A stretch of 64,000 nucleotides of DNA from Symbiodinium natans (Eukaryota; Sar; Dinophyceae; Suessiales; Symbiodiniaceae). Within the stretch, counting starts at the first letter, position 1; every line of letters starts with the position of its first letter. Positions 31,932 to 42,599 of this stretch are shown here, one piece after another. The stretch lies in contig CAJNDS010002554.1 of NCBI GenBank assembly GCA_905221605.1, positions 84,501 to 148,500 of the forward strand, read 5' to 3'. A program made the position numbers and the translations under genes. A model generated the notes under the pieces. The model ran no database searches. It had not been told where the DNA came from and worked only from the letters and a program-made list of their open reading frames with translations.

Positions 31932-33809
31932 TCAATTCAGGGTTCCGGGCCTAAGCCCTGAAACCCTAAAACTCCAACATGTTGCGCACGGGGCCTCGGT
32001 AATGATGCCCAAGATCTCCTCGGGCGTCAGCGTTCGAAGCTCCGCCGCTGTCTCGCGGGACAGGCAGTGCTTCTTCACGTACTTGACGAGCTCCTGCGGG
32101 CAAGACGTTCCATCTCGGTGCTTCTGTGCTTTCGCTCTCAGAGGTCTCACCGCCTGGCAGTATGCCTGCGTTGGTTGTGTTTTCGTCTTCTTCTTCGTCT
32201 TCTTCTCCTTATTCTCAATATTATTACTATTTTTCTTCTTCGGCTTCTTTTTCATTCTCTCTGTCCTGCTTCTCGAAGGGTTCAAATAAGGGTTTGTGAC
32301 AAACCCCCGGCTCAGCGGTGCAGGTGCGATCCTATGTGTCTCCCCGTGTCTCCCCGCTAGATGTGAAGTAGGGTATATATTTCTTGTACCCCCAAAAGGA
32401 CATACACGCTCACGAATATTGAAAAGGAACCTTATATATACACTCACCAACAACAGGAATGTAAACCCTGCTTCATATCCTTAGGCGAACTTCACCTTCG
32501 AAGGAATCTCAGGGGGCCTCCCTCAGAGCTCGCCCACGGCATGTGGCTCTCTCTCTCCTACCATTGATCCATCTATCTATCTATCTATCCATATATATAT
32601 ATATGTGTGTATATGTACATCTATGTGTTTTTATATGTATGTATGTGTCAAATGTACACATACATAACATAACATAACATAACATAACATGACACGACAC
32701 GACACGACACGACACGACACGACAGGGCTGACGCTGGCCACATGAGTCGTCACGCAGGGGTAGATTGAACGACCTAAAGATGTGGATGGTTGCCAAAATT
32801 ACAGTCCCTTTTTGGATCCCTGTCATAATACGGCCGGGTACCCCAAAAGGGATCATAACTTTGACAACCACCCATGTAAGCACCAGCTAAAGATGTGAGG
32901 ACGGCGGTCGACATGCCACCAAAGCTGCTTTTCAATTAAAAATGAGCCCTCAGACCTACTGAAATGGGAGTTTACGAACATGCGGGACCCCAAATATAGA
33001 CCCCGAAATAGTAAAGTTCCCTTGTAATCAAGACCCCAAAAAGGTTAACCTAAGGTAACCCCTAAGATCAAAAAACCCCCATAAATCGCATGCGTCCTCC
33101 TCCGCGTAGACGGCGATGGCATGCTGCGTCCCGCCGCCAGTCTTCGAGGAGCTACTCTTTGCAGCCTGGCACATATGGGGGTTTACTACCAATTGCTCAA
33201 GAACCCCCCCAAGAAAACAAAGAAGACTGTTCTTCCTTACAAGGGGAATATAGGGACTATTATCTTTTGTTTTCTTGGGGTTCTTCAGCAAATAGTAGTT
33301 TGCAATATCCCTTTCGGGGTCCTTAATATAAAGGAGTCCTAATATTTGGGGGTTTCTATTGGGTCCCTTATTTTCGGAAAACACTCAAGTCACAACCTAA
33401 GCATGACAAATTTGTCGTAGACACGGTAGGCCCCTCAACTGCAACTACCTTTCTTTGCCACAAGCAGTGCAGCAAGAGGACTGGTGGGGTGTAGGGTTAG
33501 ACAAGATCCTGAGGCAGTGTGTGGCGCCTTTTCCGGATCGCCACCTGAGCGGATACCAAACCAGAGAAATCTAAGCCCTTAAGCAACAGCCATGAACGCT
33601 GAACCCACCTAACCTAAAATAGGGGTCGGAATCATTCTTACAATCCCTCATAGTCCGTTTATAAGTATACTACAATAACCCCCCAACCACCCTGTTCTCA
33701 GAGATTAGGCCCCCATGGAAACTTGAGGAGCCTGGGTCATGGTGCTGGCCGCCATTGCAAGGTTTTGCATTGCCACCTGCTGCCTGGGTGTCGGAACATG
33801 CTTCGAGGT
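31932..33809 (-). CDS. Minus gene with introns made of TIR elements
   Basis: Chain: 33711-33809 (PRQQVAMQNLAMAASTMTQA), 33545-33613 (WVQRSWLLLKGLDFSGLVSA), 33077-33165 (KTGGGTQHAIAVYAEEDACD), 32869-32958 (FLIEKQLWWHVDRRPHIFSW), 32721-32773 (SFNLPLRDDSCGQRQPC), 32496-32550 (HMPWASSEGGPLRFLR) and 31932-32268. The last is a Lys-rich run then LVKYVKKHCLSRETAAELRT and LTPEEILGIITEAP, stop TGA. Phases agree throughout. Introns are family F (33614-33710, GC donor), L plus K (33166-33544), K (32959-33076), O (32774-32868) and a microsatellite intron (32551-32720). A further exon near 33440-33480 is possible. Function unknown. It may continue upstream into the 34-37 kb exons. Confidence 0.8.
32555..32720. 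repeat. Microsatellites (ATCT)n, (TA/TG)n, (ATAAC)n, (ACGAC)n
   Basis: The pentamer run GACACGACAC touches the exon 32721-32773, so in the minus sense the intron starts GTGTCGTGTC. Confidence 0.9.
32774..32868 (-). mobile_element. Element O forming a whole intron
   Basis: The minus-sense intron is GTTGTCAAAGTTATGATCCC...GGCAACCATCCACATCTTTAG; TIRs GGTTGTCAAA/TTTGGCAACC. Frame kept (2/1). Confidence 0.85.
32959..33076 (-). mobile_element. Family K element forming a whole intron
   Basis: The minus-sense intron is GTTTTTTGATCTTAGGGG...GTAAACTCCCATTTCAG. Frame kept (2/1). Confidence 0.8.
33183..33378. mobile_element. Family L element joined to family K
   Basis: GCTCAAGAACCCCCCC...GGGGTTCTTCAGCAAATAGTA followed by AATATTTGGGGGTTTC...TTATTTTCGGAAAACAC. 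Confidence 0.7.
33614..33710 (-). mobile_element. Family F element as a GC-AG intron
   Basis: Inserted in the opposite orientation to 26093-26166. The intron is GCCTAATCTCTGAG...CCGACCCCTATTTTAG. The exons on either side join in phase 0. Confidence 0.8.
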
Positions 33810-34078
33810 CTGAACGGAAGAACCACGCAAAGGCAGGGTTTAGGGATAGGTTTTAGGATTTAGGGTTTAGGGTTAGGGATTAGGGTTTAGGGTTTCGGGT
33901 CTAGGGTTTAGGGTTCAGGGTTTAGGGTCCTGTTCAAGTTTGTTGCTTCAACGCAACTGAGGATGAAACCGCGGTGTCTCAAGCCTTTGAGGTTCAGGGG
34001 TGCTGGACAAGGATTCCCTCAAGCAACGTGCATCTGAAGCTTGTGAAGCTTGGACACTAATCCTGCGTGCCAAAGCAT

Positions 34079-37000
34079 GCGGAAGGCACTCTACGGGAGA
34101 TTGTAGACCCTTCAGCGCGTGTGGCTGTCGACAAAATGGCCCCGAGTGTAGCTGCCATCCTCACGCAATTCGGGGGTTTACGGAAATAAGGGACCCCTAA
34201 AATAGTCCCAAAATTGTAGGATTCCCCTATGACAAGGGACCCCAATAATTAAGGTACCCCCGAATATCGTACACCCCCATTTGGGAAACATGAAGCTCAT
34301 GAGCCCTGGCTCCAACAACTGTAGTGGCGTGATCACCTTTCACCCCCAAAAAGGCCAAAAAGCTTGGCTGCACTCAGGAGGGTAGCTATAAATTAAACTT
34401 TTAGCTGCCTCATTAAGAAACCCAATAAACCCAAAAAGGGTAAGGATCTAAAGTTACAGTAAAGTACCACAAAGAAAGCCATGGTCTGCTCCCAGAAACT
34501 TTGATATGGAGTTCTTGCAGATGACAGCTAGACTCCTTGACACGATGTGCACAAACCTTGGCCACTGGGTGCTCTAGGAAGCGGGAAGATGGAACATAAA
34601 ACTACAAAAACCCTATCAACCCCCATTGCGCAGGGCCCCTAAACCCTAAACCCTAAACCCAAAAACCTTAAACCCTAAACCCTAAACCCCAAAACCCTCA
34701 ACCCAACGGGACTCTGAGACTTCGCCAACTGCAGCGCAGCTGCGCGGTGACGCTGGCCGCCATGAGGTTCGGCGTTAGGAGCCTCGTGTTGACGAAAAGG
34801 GTTTAGGGTTTAGGGTTTAGGGTTTGGGGTTTGGGGTTTGGGGTTTGGGGTTTGGGGTTTGGGGTTTGGGGTTTGGGGTTTGGGGATATAGGGGCCTTGA
34901 TAATTAGAATAGGGTTTTGGGGGGTTTTTGTAGTATGTATAAAGAGACCCTAAGGGATAATGTTAATACTTATTCCGACCCCTATATTAATGGGTTAATT
35001 CTGTAATAAAGACAGGTGTCAGGGGCCTCCGAAATTTAGTTTCTTGGGCTTTGGGGCTTAGGGCGTTTGGGGGGGGGGGGGGGGGGATTCTGATGGGTTT
35101 CGTGTCTCGGGCTTAGGTCCGATGCTCCAGGGAAGCTGTTCAAGGCTTCCCGAGGAGATTGTGTGCACAAGCCGAAGCCCATGCTGCAGCACGTGCTTGC
35201 CTTTATGCTGCCATTGCCAAGTACGTTGGTTCGAACGGCATTTGCATTGTTTAACGGCCCATGTACCCGAGACATGCTACATGCCTTGCTTCCCTGCATG
35301 GTGGAGGTGCTATCTGAAAAAGATGTTGAAAACATCGTGGCATCTAGAAAGAACCTAATTCTACAACTGCACGGCTCAAGGATCGATCACAACTGCTACA
35401 TTGATGGTCTCTTTGAGGCTTCCCCTGCCCGGACTCTGTGCATCATGCTTCTACGCGGAGCCACCCCAAGTACTGCCCCAAGTCGATTGCTTAGGGGTTC
35501 CCGTATGATTGCGCTGCTCTCGTTTAGGTGGGCAGATACTCACCATACAGCCGTAGTGAGAGCATGCCACATCCCCCCACCTCACCCCAACCGTCATCCT
35601 GCATCCTTCAACCTTGCAAGTTTACGAAACTGGGGGACCCAATATAGACTCCCAAATAGTAGGATTCCCTTCTAGAAAGGACCCCAATAAGGTACCCCGA
35701 ATCGTAAACCCCCACATGCGTCACAACGGGACTATCCTGTCTGGCCACCTAGCCTCTCACCTGGCCCGAGCTCTTGCGCCCAAGAAACTGCGGCAGCACC
35801 CCCGAATACACCGGGACTTGCGTCTGCGCCCATTGCTGCTGAAACTGCTGCTGATGCTGCTGTTGCCACTGCTGGCGCTGAAACTGTTGCTGCTGCTGCT
35901 GTTGCTGCTGAAACTGTTGCTGCTGTTGTTGCTGCTGCTGCTGCTGAAACTGTTGCTGCTGTTGCTGCTGCTGTTGTTGTGCAGGTGTCTGCTGTGGAGG
36001 GGGTGGAGGATTCAGGTTCTGGAAGTGACTTTGCGTCTGCTGCTGGGGTTGTGCGGAAGGAGCGTCTGGTGGTGGCGGCGAGTTGGGAGGTGGTGGCAAG
36101 GGCAGCTCCGGGGCAGGGGGAGGAGGAGCCGGAGGCGGGGGCTTGCTGGGAGGCTGGGGAGGCTGTGGAGGTTGCTGTGGTGGTGGCTCTGGTGGCTGGG
36201 GCGGCTGAGGTGGCTGTGGTCCTGTAGGCGGCGGCGACCGAGGCTTTGCTGCTGTCGGCGGCGCCGCGGCATCTTCGGAAGCCGATGCGGGTGGGGGTCT
36301 CCGTGGAGGCGGGCCTTCTGGCTCCGCCGGCCGCCTTGGCTTAGGGTGCATTGGGGAGTTTTCGAAAATCAGGGACCCTAGTAAAGCCCCAAACAGTAGG
36401 ATTCCCTTTTATAAGGGACCCCAAGAAGGTACCCCTCATTTCGGAAACCCCCATTAAATGAACAAGTGACAACAAGTGTAGAGGAAAACGTGCATTTGTA
36501 GTTTTAGGCAGGTCAGGTGAAACTGATGTGCAGGGTGATGTTTGGGGTAGACTCGTACATATGATGCTTCAAAAAAGGTGGTAACAACCGTGGGATGTGC
36601 TGCGATCCTGTCTCTATGGCTATGGTTTAGGAGGGTTTACGGCTAGTCCCTCCGAATGAAGTGGGCATTGGCTTGGCTCACATGAGTGCTAGGGCATGAT
36701 ATATACATCGATGTTAGCACCTTCAGTTGGGGGTTAAGGGTGTAGGGTTTAGGGTTTAGGGTTTAGGGTTTAGGGTTTAGGGTAGTTCAGTAGGCTTCTA
36801 CCAGCCTTGGTACCTTTGCACCTCGGGCCCGAGACCAAGCTTTTACATGGAGATCGCCCTGGCAGAGACTGCGGATCCTGCCACCCCTCAACCCTGACTG
36901 ACCCCTCAAATGCACCATGCCCTCCACAGACCTTCGGCCGACTGAAGCTGCAAAGCCCAACACACTCGAGCTGCTGTGATCCCTGGGGTCGGGATGGCTG

Positions 37001-37272
37001 CCCAGGAGCGGCATCTGGCGCCTGGAGGGCCGCGGATTCGAGTCTTGCAAGTGCATGGTTGCCGCCGCAGCCGGCCAGCCCACCCACTCTCAGACCCTCG
37101 ACCCTGCATCCTCAAACCGAAACCCTAAACCCTCAACCCTAAACCTTAAGCCCGTAAACCTGCGACCCTTCACCCATGAAACTTGAAGCCCCAAGCCGTG
37201 ATGGAACCCCAAAAGCTCCATGAGCGGCAGGCGCGCCTGGGCCTGGCCCATTTCACGTGTGTAGCGCTGCAC
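34079..37272 (-). CDS. Minus exons including a Pro/Gln-rich exon
   Basis: Exons: 37208-37272 (VQRYTREMGQAQARLPLMEL), a possible exon at 36800-37080, 35761-36339, 34708-34782 (EPHGGQRHRAAALQLAKSQS), 34480-34573 (WPRFVHIVSRSLAVICKNSI), 34275-34336 and about 34079-34159. The 579-nt exon is 193 codons in phase 0/0 (donor CAG|GTGAGAGG): PPQPP repeats, then Q10-11 blocks separated by F, ending QVPVYSGVLPQFLGRKSSGQ. It suits a disordered, interaction-type region. 35761 to 34708 to 34480 join in phase 0/0. For the two exons at 34275 and 34079, two readings fit (VITPLQLLEPGLMSFMFPKW with MAATLGAILSTATRAEG, or DHATTVVGARAHELHVSQM with GSYTRGHFVDSHTR and a stop), so whether this joins the 31.9-33.8 kb gene is open. 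Confidence 0.6.
34160..34274 (-). mobile_element. Family K element as an intron
   Basis: GTGTACGATATTCGGGGGTA...TTTCCGTAAACCCCCGAA with TIRs GGGGGTTTACG. It lies between exons 34275-34336 and 34079-34159. Confidence 0.8.
34363..34476. mobile_element. Family B element, second copy
   Basis: Almost identical to 14608-14722. It occupies the intron between 34480-34573 and 34275-34336; the donor is probably GCTTTCTTTGTGG. Confidence 0.8.
34799..34885. repeat. TTTAGGG passing to a pure TTTGGGG run
   Basis: The first heptamers are TTTAGGG, then about eight TTTGGGG units, ending at a family F element. Confidence 0.9.
34886..34990. mobile_element. Family F element
   Basis: ATATAGGGGCCTTGATAATTAG...ACTTATTCCGACCCCTATAT. 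Confidence 0.8.
35117..35527 (+). CDS. Plus-strand exon, 136 codons, inside a minus intron
   Basis: Acceptor TCGGGCTTAG, donor AG|GTGGGCAG. It reads SDAPGKLFKASRGDCVHKPK, MLQHVLAFMLPLPSTLVRTA, MLHALLPCMVEVLSEKDVEN and KNLILQLHGSRIDHNCYIDG. Hydrophobic helices alternate with charged stretches and no heptamers interrupt it. This is one of the longest uninterrupted coding-like stretches in the window. It lies between minus exons 35761-36339 and 34708-34782 that join in phase, so it appears nested on the opposite strand. No family recognised. Confidence 0.6.
35608..35715. mobile_element. Family K element
   Basis: AGTTTACGAAACTGGGGGAC...CGAATCGTAAACCCCCAC. Confidence 0.8.
36340..36455 (-). mobile_element. 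Family K element beside the Pro/Gln exon
   Basis: GGGAGTTTTCGAAAATCAGG...TCATTTCGGAAACCCCCATT; its edge is about 10 nt from the acceptor of exon 35761-36339. Confidence 0.8.
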
Positions 37273-37339
37273 CTGCAAGCCAGTCCCTTGTGAACCCATA
37301 CAAGCCTGCGCCCAGACAGATCCCATATTCAACGGCTTC

Positions 37340-37500
37340 AATAAATGTATATATATATATACATTTATTGATTTACTTATTTATTTATTTAGATTTCTTT
37401 ATTTATTCATACTTATATCTATACTTACATGTATATTTATACTTATACTTATTTACATATTAGTACTAATATTAAATATTAATATTGACATTTATATTTC
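37340..37500. repeat. A+T microsatellite (TA, TTTA, TTAT)
   Basis: TATATATATACATTTATTGATTTACTTATTTATTTATTT and similar, broken by ACTTATA words; no gene. Confidence 0.9.
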
Positions 37501-37699
37501 TATACACATCCTCTGCTGACTGCATTTTTAATTCCTTCACGCAGTCGCTTGATTCATCGGACTGGCGATCACTTCCAGATTGAACTGTAGGTTTCTAAGG
37601 GGAGACAGCTACCTAACTTACAAGAGCCGAACCCAAACCAGCCACCGCACCCAAGACTGCAGGCCAAGAAGCTTCAAACCCTCGAGGGCTCCCTCAACC

Positions 37700-37796
37700 C
37701 TAAACTTCAAACCCTAAACCCTGAACCCTAAACCCTAAACCCTAAACCCTAAACCCTAAACCCTAAACCCTAAACCCTAAACCCTAAACCCTACAC
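37700..37796. repeat. CCCTAAA array, about 90 bp
   Basis: Directly left of exon 37797-37902 (minus donor GTGTAGGGTTTAGGG). Confidence 0.95.
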
Positions 37797-40700
37797 CCTC
37801 CTCCTTATTCCGACAGAGACAGAGCACCACCCTGAGGCGCGTGCCCAGAATCGGAGCGCTACCGAAGCACTTCCCGAGGCCACCGCCTCGGAGTCTTAGA
37901 CCCTGCCTTGGGGGTTTAGGGTTTAGGGCTAGGGTTTAGGGTTTAGGGTTTAGGGTCTGGGGTTTAGGGTTTTAGGTTTAGCGTTTCGGGTGTAGGGTTT
38001 AGTTTTTGGTTGGGGATGTTCCCCCTTGTACGAACAGGTTCAGGTTTTAGGGCATAGGGTTTAGGGATACTATTCCCCCTTCTAGTAACAGTCCTTAACA
38101 GAGATTATAATTGGGGGTACGATAGTCCCTATTCAGGACTGTTAGTATATCTAAAGCTTGCTATATCCCTTAACTAAGGAATATTCCTTAAATCATATTA
38201 GGGATCCTACCATAATTTAAGGTATATTCCTTAATTAAGGGATATTGGAGTCTCTGGGTAAGGGGGAACATCCCAAACTTTTGGGGTTTAGGCTTCGGTG
38301 TGAGGGTTGAGGCCTGACCTGAACCCCAAACTTGCTTCTGTCAGGTCTCCCAGACTCAAAAATCAGAGTTTAGGGTTTAGGGTTTAGGGTTTGGGGTTTA
38401 GGGTTTAGGGTTGAGGGTTGAGGGTTTGGGGTTTAGGGTTTAGGGTTTAGGAGATGAAGGAACTGAGAGTTGAGGGGTCGGGTGTCGGCCCGCGGGTTTC
38501 CGGTGAAGGGACCAAGAGCTGAGGCCCGTGCATACCCATGCCGAGGGGTTTAGGGCTTAGGGCTTAGGGCTTGAGGTGTAGGGTTTAGGGCTTAGGGCTT
38601 AGGGTTTAGGGTTTAGGGTTTAGAGTTTAGGGTTTAGGGTTTAGGGTTACCGCCCTAAATTTTCCCAAGATACGCCCAGAAACCCCGGAACACAAGCCGT
38701 GTCTCCTCGAGCCCATCACCCCCCAAACCCTGAGACCTCCACAACCCAAAGCCCTGGCGCGCTCAACACCCCCCCTCAGCCACCCCGCAGGTTGATGTCC
38801 CTGAACCCTAAAACCCTAAACCCTAAACCCTGATCCCTAAACCCTAAATCCCAAACCCCAAACCCCAAACCCCAAACCCTAAACCCTAAACCCTAAACCC
38901 TAAACCCTAAACCCTAAACCCTAAACCCTAAACCCTAAACCCTAAACCCTTCCCGAAATGTGACAGCCCCTCTTTTGATGTGCTCCGGGGCCTTCTTCTC
39001 GCTCAGGATCCGCCTCTGAACCTTCGGTAGAGGAGCTACGAAGGCCCAAGAGTCGAATAACAACTCTCCGTCCTGCTGACCAACCTGAAGCCGAGACATC
39101 AGCCACCCTCTCAAGCGGTTTAGGGTTTAGGGTTTAGGGTTTAGGGTTTAGGGTTTAGGGTTTAGGGTTTAGGGTTTGGTGGTCACTGGACCCATCACCC
39201 CTCCAACCCCCAGGCCACCGTAAACGCAACCTTTGACGCCGCCAGCTCGACGCCTAAACGAAGGGGTTTAGGGATTAGGATTTAGGGTTTAGAGTTTAGG
39301 GCTCAATGTTGAGACTGCTCTGGTCTTCGAGCTCCCATATCCAGATCTCTTTATGGGTAGTTCCCTAAACTAGGGTCCCATTTGGTCCCATATATAGTAC
39401 GGCACCCTTACGTAACGTAAGCACAAAAAGGGACCCTAATTTAGAGAGCTGGTGGTTTCCGAAATTAGGGTACCGTATTGGGGTCCTTATGTTTCAGGGA
39501 ATCCTACTACTTGGGAGTCAATTTTGGGGTTACCTACCCCCAGCTACCCTGCTATGCACAAGTGCCACCTCCTCTGGTGCCGAGCGAAGCGAGTCAGCTG
39601 CGTCTGTCTCCGCACGGTGTTGCTGGAGGAAGGCCTCGACATGCAAGGTCCGAAAATGGGCCACTTGACTATTTTAGTTGAATTAATAATCTGGGTAGTT
39701 CTCTAAATTCGGATCCCTTTTTGGGATGCCGTTTTAAAGGGTACCCAAAAAAGGCGTCCTAGTTTAGGAAACTGCCCATACTGATTTGGACACAAAGCTT
39801 GAACCCGAGAATTGGTTGGGTGCCTCGTTCACCCTTCCTTCCCGCCTGCCCCCTGCCATCAAAGGAGCTTAGGCGTGTCCAGTTTTGGGGGTGCCAAGCC
39901 TCCCGGGGCTTGGGCCTGGAAGGGGAGTTGAAGCCCTGCACTATGTAAGTCCTTCTCTCAACACACTTCCAACATCCCAACAAACCCTAAACCCTTTACC
40001 CCTCAACCCTAGACTCCCTAAAACCTAAACCCTAAACCCTTTTACCCCTCAACCCTTCACTCCCTAAACCCTAAACTCCCTAAACCCTGTAAGCCTTAAA
40101 ACTCTGAGAATGGCGAGCCCTGGAGCCTCTACTGCACTTTGCAGGTCCTTTTCCTCCAACCACGAAGGCTCCTGAAGGCTTTGGCTGCTCAGGGAGTTTG
40201 GGACTTTGGGGGGGGGGGGGGGGGGGGGGGCACTTTCGGACTTGGGATTTAGGGTTTGGGGTTTAGGGTTTGGGGTATTGGGTTTAGGGGTTTAGGGTTT
40301 AGGGTTTAGGGTTTGGGGTTTGGGTTTTGGGGTTTAGGGTTTAGGGGTTTTGGGGTTTAGGGTACTTTCGGACCCAGGGTTGACTCCCGCTTGGGCTCTT
40401 GAGCACGGCCATCCATCGCCCGCATCACTCCCTAGATCTGCACCAAGGGGCCGGAACAATCCGATGTTTTTTTTTTTTTTGTTTGGGGGCGGGGGGCGGA
40501 GGGGTTGCAACTGGATAGGGTTTTTTGGACAAGTCTAGAAAAAGCTACAGACACCAACAAAAAGATCGAACCCTAGTTGGCGCGAATGGGGCACCCACCC
40601 ATTCTCAAAACAGACACTAAACCCCCCAAACCCTAAGCCCTAAACCCTAAACCCCAGACCCTCAACCCTAAACCCTGAACCCCAAACCCCAAACCCCAAA

Positions 40701-42367
40701 CCCCAAACCCTAAGCCCCAACCTGCTGACCCATCAGAGCCTCGACATCCGCTGCCCGGGCCTTGAGCCTGGGATCTGCCGAGGCTTGATGAGGGCTCCAG
40801 GGTGTAATTTGGGCCTAGGCTCTCAAATTCTTTTTGCGGAGCACTCCCTAAACCCTAAACCCTAAACCCTATACCCTAAACCCTAAACCCCCGGAGCACG
40901 GCTTCAACAAGGGCTTCGGGACTTGAGGGCTTCAGGTTGGGATGTTCCCCCTTAGACTAACAGCTCCTTCATGGGGATTAGTACCCCCTAATTTTCAGGA
41001 CGTTTTTAGGGATACGTGGTCTAAGCTTGGTGTCAATGATGTTTTTCGGGTCAGGTTGTTGTGTAGGTCCATGCCACTCAGAGTTCAGCTAGGGTTTGAG
41101 TTGCAATCACGTCAAGATGCAGGGTCTAGGGCCTAGGGTGGCGGGGCTGAGCATCGATTCCATCAAGTAATGGGCATGTTTTTGGGGACGACGGTCGGGT
41201 GCAGGGGTATGCCAGAACGTCGCAAAGCCACACAAAGGCTGAAGAGCAACCCGATTGCAAAGGTCCCAAGCCCTGGACAGTGAGACCCCGGTGAAGTGTG
41301 AGTCCCAAAAGCCTGTGGCGCCTGTCCTCAAGCCCCTATGCTGGCCCTATACTTTTGCACTAGCGCACTATTTCCAAAACCCCGAGGGAAAAGGAAGTAG
41401 GAACTCCGAGGTCCATTCTTGAACCCCTACATGGGTAGACCCTAGGTCGTGGGCTCACAACTGAGTTGTCCAGTAACCTGGGGGGGTATTAAAGGTTAAC
41501 CTTTGGGATTTGATCGAGCTTTTTTTGCAATACCCCAACAAAGGTTACAGGGAACCTACTCTGCTACTCAGACAATGCAAAAGCCATGAAGTCTAAACCG
41601 CCCACCCGCAAAGGACGAGGGCCGAGCAGATGCGCTGGTGGTGGGCCTTTGGGTGGCACCGGCCGCGCCTTTGAACGAACCGGACCTGGACAGGAACTTA
41701 GCGTTTAGTCAGGGTTCAGGGTTCAGGGATTAGGGTTTAGGGTGCAGGGTTTGGGGCTTTAAGGGCTGGGTTTTCCAGAACACGTCGTGGGACAGGTGCT
41801 GGGGACGGGACGGCTTTCGTGAAGGAGCTCAGGACCAATGATGGGCAACCCCGAATTCCTAAACCTAATCCTAAATTCTCAAACACCTAAACTCTAAAAC
41901 GACCGATTTGTGGACCCCAACAGCTGCTTCAAGAGCAACACACACAGAGAGCCTGCAAGGGTCTAGGATTTCGCCGATGCCCTCTACAAACACCTTGGAC
42001 CTCAAGCCGTGGCTGGTGTCTTCGGGCTGGGTTTCTCTGAAAATCTGGACTGCTAACCCTAACTCAGAGCCTCTCTATTACCCATCTGCCCCAAACCCTC
42101 CAAACCCCCAGACCTTCAAGCCCAAGCTACGACCCTCAACTTGAATTGGGCCCGTTGAAACCCTGAAGCCGAAACTCACCCTAAAGCCTAAACTCTAAAC
42201 CCTGAACCCTGAACCCGAAAACCCTAAACCCTAAACCCTAAACCCTAAACCCTAAACCCTATACCCTATACCCTAAACCTAAACCCCTGAGCAACCCCCA
42301 AGCCATGGTGGGCCTTTCGCAGGGGTGGCCGGTCCTTGCTGGGAGGCCCTGGGCGGTAAACTCGGTT
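37797..42367 (-). CDS. Long minus gene of unknown function
   Basis: Exons in gene order: 42296-42367 (YRPGPPSKDRPPLRKAHHGL), 41901-42026 (HGLRSKVFVEGIGEILDPCR), 41599-41685 (VQRRGRCHPKAHHQRICSAL), 40889-40917, 40722-40783 (PRLKARAADVEALMGQQ), 40374-40431 (GVMRAMDGRAQEPKREST), 40086-40178 (GGKGPAKCSRGSRARHSQSF), 39776-39935 (PKPREAWHPQNWTRLSSFDG), 39548-39663 (HVEAFLQQHRAETDAADSLR), 39316-39346 (IWIWELEDQS), 39219-39253, 38948-39084 (QQDGELLFDSWAFVAPLPKV, KKAPEHIKRGAVTFREG), a probable 19-nt exon near 38790 (DINLRG), and 37797-37902 (GKCFGSAPILGTRLRVVLCL). Phases agree 42367 to 41599, 40783 to 40374, and 40178 to 38948. Introns include family G (39664-39775, GC donor), K plus G (39347-39547) and many heptamer introns. 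The right and left parts may be separate genes. Confidence 0.75.
38013..38278. mobile_element. Family C element with a nested palindrome
   Basis: Outer ends TGGGGATGTTCCCCCTTGT and GTAAGGGGGAACATCCCAA. Inside is ATATCCCTTAACTAAGGAAT...ATTCCTTAATTAAGGGATAT (38160-38250), a second element inserted in the first. Confidence 0.8.
38875..38947. repeat. CCCTAAA array
   Basis: About ten heptamers immediately left of exon 38948-39084; the donor is GTTTAGGG. Confidence 0.95.
39347..39547 (-). mobile_element. Family K and family G side by side in one intron
   Basis: G (39355-39448) GGTAGTTCCCTAAAC...AATTTAGAGAGCT abuts K (39445-39547) GGTTTCCGAAATTAGGGTAC...TACCCCCAGC. Together they make the intron between 39548-39663 and 39316-39346. 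Confidence 0.75.
39664..39775 (-). mobile_element. Family G element as a GC-AG intron
   Basis: The minus-sense intron is GCAGTTTCCTAAACTAGG...GAGAACTACCCAG..AATAGTCAAG. Exons join M(G|TG)AHF in frame. Confidence 0.8.
40208..40232. repeat. Poly-G tract
   Basis: About 24 G in a row left of a TTTAGGG/TTTGGGG tract (40238-40375). Confidence 0.95.
40936..40995. mobile_element. Family C half element
   Basis: TTGGGATGTTCCCCCTTAGAC...GATTAGTACCCCCTA and no right TIR. The following plus frame (VFRDTWSKLGVNDVFRVRLL, 40997-41136) is coding-like but unsupported. Confidence 0.6.
41452..41578. mobile_element. Family N element
   Basis: ACTGAGTTGTCCAGTAACCT...GGTTACAGGGAACCTACTC. Confidence 0.65.
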
Positions 42368-42599
42368 CTTCGTGGTTAGGGTTTAGGGTTTAGGGTTTGG
42401 GGTTTGGAGTTTGGGGTTTAGGGTTTGGGGTTTGGGGTTTAGGGTTTAGGGCTCAGGGTTAGGGCCCCCTAGACGCAAAGGACGAATGCGATTCCAAGCA
42501 GCTTATGGGCTGAGACGTTCAGGCCATGGTTCTTCAAGCGAGTTTGGAGGGCTGAAGCTTTACAATGAGCTGGGACGTTTTCGGTAAACCCCTAAACGG

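Noticed and set aside
35614-36381. 255-codon plus frame rich in leucine
   Set aside because: It is the antisense of the Pro/Gln-rich minus exon; CTG read as Leu is the shadow of CAG-coded Gln.
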